The position numbers were made by a program, and so were the translations under genes. From Lolium rigidum (Eukaryota > Streptophyta > Magnoliopsida > Poales > Poaceae): 64,000 bases of DNA. Position 1 is the first letter of the stretch, and every line of letters begins with the position of its first letter. The DNA is taken from NCBI RefSeq assembly GCF_022539505.1, contig NC_061510.1, forward strand, positions 273,243,687 through 273,307,686. Direction: 5' to 3'. The notes below the pieces were generated by a model. That model had not been told where the DNA came from, ran no database searches, and worked only from the letters and a program-made list of their open reading frames with translations. This document shows positions 55,086 to 64,000 of this stretch, one piece after another.

Positions 55086-56363
55086 TGATACGCGTACAGC
55101 GGCAAGTTTTCCCTCAGTAAGAAACCAAGGTTTATCGAACCAGTAGGAGCCAAGAAGCACGTTGAAGGTTGTTGGCGGCGAGATGTAGTGCGGCGCAACA
55201 CCAGGGATTCCGGCGCCAACGTGGAACCTGCACAACACAACCAAAGTACTTTGCCCCAACGAAACAATGTGAGGTTGTCAATCTCACCGGCTTGCTGTAA
55301 CAAAGGATTAGATGTATAGTGTGGATGATGATTGTTTGCGTGAAAACAAGTAGAACAAGTATTGCGATAGATTGTATTCGATATAAAATAATGGACCGGG
55401 GTCCACGGTTCACTAGAGGTGTCTCTCCCATAAGAACAAATAGCATGTTGGGTGAACAAATTACAGTTGGGAAATTGACAAATAGAGAGGGCATGACAAT
55501 GCACATACATGATATGATGAGTATAGTGAGATTTAATTGGGCATTACGACAAAGTACATAGACCGCTATCCAGCATGCATCTATGCATAAAAAGTCCACC
55601 TTCAGGTTATCATCTGAATCCCTTCCAGTATTAAGTTGCAAACAACAGATAATTGCATTAAGTATGGTGCGTAATGTAATCAATAACTACATCCTCGGAC
55701 ATAGCATCGATGTTTTATCCCTAGTGGCAACAGCACATCCACAACCTTAGAACTTTCCGTCACCTGTCCCGCATTTAATGGAGGCATGAACCCACTATCG
55801 AGCATAAATACTCCCTCTTGGAGTTAAGAGTAAAAACTTGGCCGGAGCCTCTACTAATAACGGAGAGCATGCAAGATCATAAACAACACATAGATATAAA
55901 TTGATAATCAACATAACATAGTATTCTCTATCCATCGGATCCCAACAAACACAACATATAGCATTACAGATAGATGATCTTGATCATGTTAGGCAGCTCA
56001 CAAGACCCGACAATGAAGCACAATTAGGAGAAGACGACCATCTAGCTACTGCTATGGACCCATAGTCCAGGGGTGAACTACTCACTCATCACTCCGGAGG
56101 CGACCATGGCGTTGAAGAGTCCTCCGGGAGATGATTCCCCTCTCCGGCAGGGTGCCGGAGGCGATCTCCTGAATCCCCCGAGATGGGATTGGCGGCGGCG
56201 GCGTCTCTAGAAGGTTTTCCGTATCGTGGCTCTCGGTACCGGGAGTTTCGCGATGAAGGCTATAAGTAGGCGGAGGAGATAGGTCGGGGGGCCACACGAG
56301 GGCCCCACACAACAGGCCGGCGCGGCCAAGGGCCAGGCCGCGCCGCCTTAGTGTGTCGGCGCC
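55086..56363 (-). mobile_element. Partial LTR of the TGATACGTCTCC family, minus strand
   Basis: It starts (plus strand) TGATACGCGTACAGCGGCAAG, the reverse of the LTR 3' end, and runs back through the LTR to its GC-rich zone at 56363. The first roughly 270 bp of the LTR are missing because element B inserted there. It lies inside element A. Whether it was a solo LTR or part of a complete element cannot be seen. Confidence 0.82.
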
Positions 56364-57758
56364 TGATGACCCACAAGTATAGGGGATCGCAACAGTCTTC
56401 GAGGGAAGTAAAACCCAATTTATTGATTCGACACAAGGGGAGACAAAGAACACTTGGAAGCCTTAACAACGGAGTTGTCAATTCAGCTGCACTCGGAAAC
56501 AGACTTGCTCGCAAGAGTTTATCGAGTAGTACGGCTTTATAGCAGTAGCGATAGTGAAATAACAAGCAACAGAGTAACAAAGACAGCAGTAGTGATTATA
56601 GTAAACAAGCAGGATTAAAATAATGTAGGCACGGGGACGGATGACGGGCGTTGCATGGATGAGAGAAACTCATGTAACAATCATAGCAGGGCATTTGCAG
56701 ATAATAATAAAACGGTGTCCAAGTACAAAGCAATCAATAGGCATGTGTTCCAATTATAGTCGTACGTGCTCGCAATGAGAAACTTGCACAACATCTTTTG
56801 TCCTACCAGCCGGTGGCAGCCGGGCCTCAAGGGAAACTACTGGATATTAAGGTACTCCTTTTAATAGAGTACCGGAGCAAAGCATTAACACTCCGTGAAC
56901 ACATGTGATCCTCACATCACTACCATTCCTCCGGTTGTCCCGATTTCTGTCACTTCGGGGCCATTGGTTCCGGACAGCGACATGTGTATACAACTTGCAG
57001 GTAAGATCAATAAACAATGAATATCATGATGAAACAATAACATGTTCAGATTTGAGATCATGGCACTCGGGCCCTAGTGACAAGCATTAAGCATAACAAG
57101 TTGCAACAATATCATCTAAGTACCAATTACGGACACTAGGCACTATGCCCTAACAATGTTATGCTATTACATGACCAATCTCATCCAATCCCTACCATCC
57201 CCTTCGGCCTACAGCGGGGGAATTACTCACACATGGATGGGGGAAACATGGCTGGTTGATGTAGAGGCGTTGGCGGTGATGGCAGCGATGATCTCCTCCA
57301 ATTCCCCGTCCCGGCGGAGTGCTAGAATGGAGACTTCTGGTTCCCGCGACGGAGTTTCGCGATGTGGCGGCGTTCTGGAGGGTTTCTGGCGACTTCGACT
57401 TCTCTCCGTGCGTTTTTAGGTCGAGGCCAATAAGTAGTCCGAAGGAGGGCGTCGGAGGCCGGCCGAGGGGGCCACACCACATGGCCGCGCGGCCCCCCGG
57501 GCCGCGCCGCCCTATGGTGTGGGGCCCTCGGGCCTCCACCCGACTTGTCCTTCCGGCTCCGTCGGCTTTCGGGAAAATAGGGCCTTCGCATAAATTCCGA
57601 GGATTTTCCCGAAAGTTGGATTTCCGCACAAAAACGAGACACTGGAGCAGTTCGCTGAAAACAGCGTTAGTCCGTGTTAGTTGTATCCAAAATACACAAA
57701 TTAGAGGCAAAACAATAGCAAAAGTGTTCGGGAAAGTAGATACGTTTTGGACGTATCA

Positions 57759-59455
57759 ACTCCCCCCAAGCTTAGCTTATTGCTTGTCCTCAAGCAATTC
57801 AGTTACCAACTGAGCGATAAAAGAACTTTCACGGACACATTTGCTCATATGATGTATATATTCTCATGCTATGGCTAATACTTAAGCAGTTCATAATGAG
57901 ATACATGCAAATAAGATCATAACCGAATCCTTCGGGTGCCGTCCAACAATCACAAACCATGGAGGAGTGTCTATTTAGGTTAATTAATTTGGGACTGGGA
58001 ATCCCGTTGCTAGCTCTTTTTGCAAAATTATTGGATAAGCGGTTGTGCCACTAGTCCATATGAGAGTCCGTCAAAAGTAAATGACAAGGTTGAAAGCTAA
58101 ACACCACATACTTCCTCATGAGCTATGAAACATAAACACAAATTGAGAAGCATTTTGAAGGTTTTTAAAGGTAGCGCATGAGAATTTACTTGGAATGGTT
58201 TGAAATGCCATGCATAGGTATTTATGGTGGACACTTTGGAACAACTTGGTTTTCAGGTGTTTGGAAGCACGAGCAGCGTTCCCGCTCGAGTACAAGTGAA
58301 GGCTAGCAAAAGACTAGGGAGCGACAAATCAAGAGAGCAAGAATCGTCATAATCATGCTTGCGGCAAAATAAATTAACGGAGGCATAAAAGTGATACAAG
58401 AACTCGAAGCAATATAAATCATCGAGGCTTAATTGACTTTGGTTCGATCATATGCATGCGTGAGCATGTGCCAAGTCGATATAAATGAATTATTCAGAGG
58501 AGGATACCACAATGCCATACTTACTTATGAATAAAACAATGCAAGCAAACATCCATGACATGCTACTCATATTAATAGTTTGGAGCTAAACATGAGAGAT
58601 CATAAACTACTAGACTTTCTCAAATAACATATACCTCACATGAACCAACCAAGCATGCTCACATGGATGAGTATATGTACAAAAATGAAAACAAATAGAG
58701 TTCATACCAGCCTCTCACCACAATCAGATTGTCGTAGATCGTCGTTATTGCCTTTTCACTTGTATAGCTTGGATAATATGAAATGAAAACCACGCTTCAG
58801 CCACCGAAGACCATTGAACTCATAAAGAACTTTACAAAACCAAAGAAGAACAGCAAATATTTTTGGTGTTTTCGAATTTGAGAACAAGAACAAAAGGAAA
58901 CAAACAAACAAAGCAAAATCTTTTTGGGTTTTCTTATAGCAAACTAGCAATAGCAAATAAAGCGAAACAAATGCAAGAAACCAAAGCAAACAAATGGTGA
59001 AGAGAAACAACAGAAATATTTTTGGTCTTTTTTTTTGTGTTTTGGGAAGGAAACAAAGCGGAAACAAGAAATAGCAAACTAAAAGAAACACAGAAAAGCG
59101 AGATGGCAGAAATCTGCCAAAACCTGACAGTAGTACAGAAATCGATTTTTACAAAAATCTTACGTTGCTCAGCTCGAAAAGTGTTCAACTAATGAAAGTT
59201 AGATAACAACCTCGGGGAACCTGCAAAAAAATTGGCAGCTCAAAATAACGTTCTGGCTGTGCGCACGAATTTTTCTAGTAACAGTCCAGAATCTGTTTTC
59301 AGGCAGCACTTCCCCAAATATCATCTCCCTCTCATTAGAAAACCACTCAAAGAGACTAAAAAAGTATGTACAAGTATCCAGCAACCATAATATGCAAGGA
59401 ATGAGTGATGCCGGTATACCTCCCCCCAAGCTTAGGCTTTTGGCCTAAGTGGAGT
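57759..59455 (-). other. 3' internal non-coding region of element B
   Basis: This part is AT-rich with an A-rich stretch 58850-59110 (repeated AACAAA). No coding sequence was found. The part nearest the LTR matches element A. Confidence 0.65.
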
Positions 59456-60583
59456 TCAACCCCAACGAGGGTCGCTGTTCCTCGCCGGTGGATAATTCAT
59501 GGCGTAGTCATAGTAAAGTTCCTGTGCAGAAGAAAAGCGTGGAGGCTCCACATACCCAACATGTTGATGCGAGGAACTTGCTGCATCGGATGATGAGTCG
59601 AGGTGTTCCTTGGCCTCCTCCGTGTTGTCTCTTGCATGATGGCCTCCTCTCTCTATGTGTGCATTCAGTGCACCTTCTGTGACCGACCAATCTTCCCTGG
59701 AATCAAGGTTAAGCAGAACAGGCGCAGGCAATCTTACTAGTTTCTCGGCTTTCTTAGTTATTCTCCAGACTTTCTTATAAAATGTCATCTTGTAAAACAG
59801 AGTTACCCAAGTTGGAGGAGTCGAAACAAATTCATGTCTAATCATAGAGACTATGTCAAGTTTTTCTATGGAAAGTGGAATGTCAAGATGATGAGGTTCT
59901 ACATTATGCAAAGCTAGTAAACGAGAGGCGATGAGACCTCCACAAATTCCACCTTTCTCACGGTTAGTGGCAAGTCTATAAGCTATCAATGCCCCCAAAT
60001 TATAAGTCCTACTACTTTGCAAAGGCCGCAGCTAGAAAAGCTAAATCCGGAATAGATAGTCTACCACCAATCCTTCTAGCAAGAACACATTTAGTAATAA
60101 AATAAGCAAAGTAGCGGATAGCTGGGAGCTGAATGCTAGTGATTTTACCACTATCCTCTGAGAAACTCCTCCCACAGCAAATCATCTTGAAGAGGCTTAA
60201 AAGTTCTTGCGGTGATCCCCTTATCTTCTCGCATGATCCCCATTGCGGTACTCTAATTGCTGCACAAAAATCACTGAATGGCAAGTTGACAGACTTTATT
60301 GTAAATTTTATACCGAACCGTGGGGTTAGATCGCGACCAATTGAACTTAAAGTCCTGCACAATGAGACATAGTTAATTTTGCATATTGGCTTGGCTCTCC
60401 TTCAACAAAATCACTCAGCCCTGCACGAGAAATTAGACTCCGAACATCTTCCAATATTCCCGCGCTTCTCATGAAATCCGCGCACGGGTAGTAAGAGGGG
60501 TATACTCCCTCTTCACGGTTCACTCTCATAACTTGTTGGACCTCCAATTCTTGTTGGTTAAGTTGATATCTATTCCACTCCAT
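59456..60583 (-). pseudogene. Athila-type ORF between protease and 3' LTR
   Basis: Three minus-strand frames join in order: 60583-60347 (MEWNRYQLNQQELEVQQV, CADFMRSAGILEDVRSLISR), 60362-60012 (SIGRDLTPRFGIKFTIKSVN, SIQLPAIRYFAYFITKCVLA) and 60022-59456 (LGALIAYRLATNREKGGICG, THPTWVTLFYK-like region, ending NSDPRWG). Together they cover about 376 residues with two frameshifts. The content and position resemble the ATHILA ORF-1 family found in Athila-lineage elements. Its role is unproven and has been compared to env-position ORFs. I see no clear signal peptide or membrane segment here. Confidence 0.6.
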
Positions 60584-61360
60584 TTTCTGAAATTTTCAAA
60601 AAATAATATAAAATTTGATTTGGTGACATATAATCAAGGGGAACTACTATAGGAACTTGCTAGAGTACTAATCATGCATCAAAACTGGTTTATACAACTT
60701 AGAACAAGCATGCAAGCTCACTAAACATGTTACCTACAGTAGCAAAATATTCAAGATATACTCAACCAAACAAAATTCTACTTGGATAGGCGGAGGAGTC
60801 ACATACCGGAGAGCAAATGTGCCAAATTTCAGACAGAAATCTGGGCTGAGCAAAGAGATCGAAAAATCCTGAGCTCTTGAGCAAAAACGCGAGTGAGAGA
60901 AAGCTGGTTCGAGTTTTTTCGGAGAGAGAAGATGCCGGGAGAAAGAGATGAGATAGTGGGGCAAGGAGGGGCCCACACCACAGGGTGGCGCGCCCTCCTT
61001 GGCCGCGCCGGCTCGTGGTGTGGCACCCCGGGGTGCCCCACAGGTCATCCTCTCGGTGCTCCCAGTGCCTCTTCGAAAAATAGGACCAACGGTATAATTT
61101 TTGTGAATTTTTGAAAACTTTGAAAAATGCACATTTCTGGGTATTTAGTTTATTATTACCGGCCGAGAAAATTTTGAAATCTCCAATTAACTAAGGAACT
61201 TTGCAAATTAAAAATGCTACAGCAACTAGAGCAAGTGGAGGAAGAAAGAGATGTTGTTTACCTCCTCTATGCATATAAAAAGTATTTGTTAACAAGGTTG
61301 ATCAAGTCTTGCCACCAAATAAATTTTACATAGCATAAGAAGAAATAAACCTCAAATCAA
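60584..61360 (-). other. Spacer where RT and integrase would be expected
   Basis: The stretch has no polymerase motif. Its middle (60890-61070) is GC-rich with GGGGCCCACACC and GGCGCGCC words like those in the LTRs. It may be an LTR-derived or captured segment. Confidence 0.5.
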
Positions 61361-62143
61361 TCATGTTACTTTGAATTGTATTGATATGGATCCAATCACG
61401 AGAGTTTGATATTCTTCTTTAGGCTCATATATAGGACAATCAATAGTTCCCACTTTGATAGTTCTCACATTAAAAATAGTATTGACTCCACATACTTTCT
61501 CAATCCTCTTGGGGAAATAGACGGTATGCTCTTTATCATCAACATTGAAAGCAACCTTTCCTTTATTGCAATCAATAACAGCCCCTGCGGTGTTAAGAAA
61601 AGGTCTCCCAAGAATAATAGACATATTATCATCTTCAAGCATTTCCAACACAACAAAATCAGTTAATATCAAGCAGTTAGTAGTAACTTGAACAGAACAT
61701 CCTCACATATACCAACAGAATAGCAAGTAGATTTATCAGCCATTTGCAAAGATATATCAAGTAGGTATCAACTTATCTAAGTAAAGTCTCTTATAAAGAG
61801 AAAAAGGCATAACACTAACACCGGCTCCCAAGTCACATAGAGCAGTTTTAACATAATTATTCTTAATAGAACAAGGAATAGTAGGTATACCTGGGTCGCC
61901 CAACTTCTTTGGATTTTTGCCATTGAAAGAGTAATTAGCAAGCATAGTGGAAATTTCCTCATTGGGGATTTTCCTTTTGTTAGACACAATATCTTTCATA
62001 TACTTTGAATAATGAGGCAATTTAATAGCATCAGTCAAAGGGATTTGCAAGAATAAAGGTTTCATCCAATCACAAAATTTATTATAGTGTTCTTCTTCCT
62101 TTGATTTTAGTTTCTTAGTAGGAAAAGGCATTTGCTTTTGCAC
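61361..62143 (-). pseudogene. Aspartic protease region of element B
   Basis: The upstream frame (62143-61757) has KLPHYSKYMKDIVSNKRKIP and the active-site segment ALCDLGAGVSVMPFSLYKRL, where D-L-G takes the place of D-T/S-G as is usual in Athila-type proteins. After a frame break near 61750 the second frame (61672-61361) continues with EDDNMSIILGRPFLNTAGAV, the typical flap and ILGRPFL region. The enzyme would process gag. The break makes this copy non-functional. Confidence 0.82.
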
Positions 62144-62335
62144 CCAAGGTTCTCTTTCATTACCATGTTTCTCAAAGCAATAAAATCTTCTTTAGTGTAC
62201 TTTTTATTTTTAGCATGCTTTTCAGTGTTCTTCTTCTACCTCTTCTTTATCGAAGCATCCTTCTTATCATTATCTTTATCATGTTCATTACCACTTTCAG
62301 TTCAAAGATCGGAAATAGAAATACTATTAGGATCA

Positions 62336-63925
62336 TTAGCAGTGTTCGGAGGATTCTACAACATTTTTATGTTTCTTCTTCTTTTTCTTCTTAGAAGGAG
62401 CACTAGGTTCAATGCGTTGAGAATCTTGTTCAATTCTTTTGGGATGCCCTTCGTGATATAGAGGATCCCGGGTAGAGACACCACCTCTAGTTGTTACTTC
62501 ATAAGCATGTTTCTCTTTAGAATTATTCCCCAACAAGTCATTTTGCACTTTAGTGAGTTGATCTATTTGAGTTTGAACCATATGAAAATGTTTAACAAGC
62601 ATCTTAACATCATTGGAGGTTCTCTCTACAATATCATGCAATTCACTAATAGCTCTAGAATTTTCCATTAAATGGTTCTCTACTCTCATATTAAAATTTT
62701 CTTGCTTAACAATATAATTATCAAACTCATCTAAGCATTGTGCAGGAGGTTTCGAATACGGAATATCTTCCCTAGTAAAGCGTTGAAGGGAGTTTACCTC
62801 AATCATGGATGAAGGGGGAATTATCTCACATATATCTTCTATGGGAGGAAGATTCTTCACATCTTCGTATTTAATACCTTTCTCCTTGAGAGACTTCTTG
62901 GCTTCCCTCATATCTTCATCATTTAATTTAATCATACCCCTCTTCTTCAATATTGGCGTTGGAGTTGGTTCAGGCGTAGTCCAATCATCATGATTCCGGC
63001 CTATTTTAGCCAATAATTCTTCAGCGTCGTCTGGAGTTCTTTTCCTGAAAACACAACCAGCACAACTATCCAGGTATGCCCTAGACTCAATGGTTAGTCC
63101 ACTATAAAATATATCAAGTAAATCATGCTTTTCCAAATCATGATCAGAGCCGAGCTCTAATAAGAGAGCAAAATCTCGCCCAAGCCTCGGGCAATTTCTC
63201 TCCATCTTCCTGGTCAAAATTATAAATTCTCTCGCAAAGCAATATGTTGAGCACTAGCAGGAAAGTATTTACGGAAGAAAACATCAAGCAATTCTTTTGG
63301 ACTTTTAATAGAATTAGGTGGCAAACTATTGTACCAAGTTTTAGCGTCATCCTTTAATGAGAATGGAAAGATTTTAGCAACAAAGTAAGTACGCATCTTG
63401 ACATCATCAGAAAACAAGCTACTTAGAGTAGATAACTCAATCATGTGTTTAACAGCACTTTCTTTTTTAGTACCACAAAAGGGTGTTTTCTCAACAATAG
63501 CTATATGAGATAAATCAAGAGAAAAATCATAATCTTTATCCTTAATGTTTATAGGAGAGGTGGCAAACTTAGGATCGAGAGACAGTTTATATCTAACAGA
63601 GATGTTCTCGCAAGCAACTTTTTAATTTTTCTTGCATCAGTAGTAGCATTGCATTTTTCAATAAAATCATCATTAAGCTCCACATAATCTTCATCAGGAT
63701 CATCACTAAAATAATCAAGTTCGGTGAATTAACAGGTGTAGTAGCATTAGGAGTTTCAGTATTTTCAATTTGTCTAGACCTAGCAATCGTAGCATCTAGA
63801 AAGGATCCCAATGAACCACTATCATCAAGCACAAGCAGAAATATTATCAATATTATGAGAGTTTTCAGATTCAGAGAAGTACCCGCATGTGAAGCATGTG
63901 GCGGTGAAACAAGTTTATCAATCAC
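62336..63925 (-). pseudogene. Retrotransposon gag of element B
   Basis: Frames on the minus strand run in order 63925-63593, 63444-63220, 63350-63144 and 63217-62336. The core is recognisable: FPFSLKDDAKTWYNSLPPNS, ELLDVFFRKYFPAS and LLDIFYSGLTIESRAYLD. The C-terminal half (62336-62990) is charged, with a coiled-coil-like segment (VERTSNDVKMLVKHFHMVQT) and a lysine run. Several frameshifts separate the blocks. The N-terminal end lies beyond the window. Confidence 0.85.
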
Positions 63926-64000
63926 AGATGGTGAATCAAGTGTAGCGGAGGTACTCAGAATTGTACCTTTTCTTGTAGTGGATGGTAATATGGCGACTTT

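Larger units (their letters stand above)
56364..64000 (-). mobile_element. Minus-strand Athila-like element B, partial
   Basis: The 3' LTR is 56364-57758 (1,395 bp; TGATGACCC...ACGTATCA), with a polypurine tract to its right. The internal region extends past the window end: a non-coding part, an ORF at 59456-60583, a spacer, protease (61361-62143) and gag (62336-63925). No RT, RNase H or integrase sequence lies between protease and the downstream ORF. It is nested in the LTR at 55086-56363. Confidence 0.82.

Noticed and set aside
63967..63980. CTTTTCTTGTAGTG, identical to the CACTA terminus at 13657
   Set aside because: It lies within the gag-coding part of element B and no subterminal repeats or TSD are visible; most likely coincidence.

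Overview
The window reads as intergenic DNA from a large, repeat-rich grass genome, most likely of the wheat/barley tribe (Triticeae). The reasons are nested Ty3/gypsy elements, grass-type CACTA transposons with CCTTTAGTCCCGG palindromes, a PIF/Harbinger element and one very GC-rich, intronless gene. No bacterial or organellar features, tRNA or rRNA genes were seen. Element boundaries below come from terminal motifs and target-site duplications (TSDs) read directly from the sequence. Family and domain names come from recognising motifs, not from a database search.

Left third (1-13657): remnant of a CACTA transposon. It has a decayed TNP2-type transposase (about 1489-5225), a RING-finger-like remnant on the minus strand (5595-6284), and an array of about 37 units of roughly 135 bp (8330-13420) containing a 1.14-kb higher-order duplication. 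A CACTA-type right terminus (CACTACAAGAAAA, reversed) ends at 13657. The matching left end is not in the window, so joining these parts into one element is an inference.

13658-26879: a gypsy retrotransposon that has been rearranged. Its gag-pol region is present twice (14711-18246 and 20402-24327). Both copies carry the same nested LTR at the same AATGA site, once as a solo LTR and once as an LTR plus 1.6 kb of internal sequence. A second, unrelated solo LTR (24328-25926, TSD CCATG) interrupts the end of pol.

27399-40151: a full-length 12,753-bp CACTA element with TIR CACTAGTGGA and TSD TGG. It carries a TNP2 transposase, a Transposase_24-like gene and a spliced Ulp1-like cysteine protease with a readable His-Asp-Cys triad. 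Between them lie two non-transposition ORFs facing each other: an uncharacterised grass ORF and an AP2/ERF-domain ORF. A 1.9-kb Harbinger-type element (40995-42903, TSD TTA) carries a longer relative of the same uncharacterised ORF.

43511-45811 (minus): the one clearly intact host gene, an SBT1-type subtilisin-like protease of 766 residues with signal peptide, propeptide, full catalytic residues and an upstream TATA box.

47001-64000: at least four levels of nested Athila-like, non-autonomous gypsy elements. A plus-strand element (47001 onward, gag only) contains a solo LTR (49926-51510, TSD CCGCT). Its 3' LTR is interrupted by a minus-strand element, which is interrupted by another minus-strand LTR, which is interrupted by a further minus-strand element running off the window. 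That last element has gag and protease but no reverse transcriptase or integrase.
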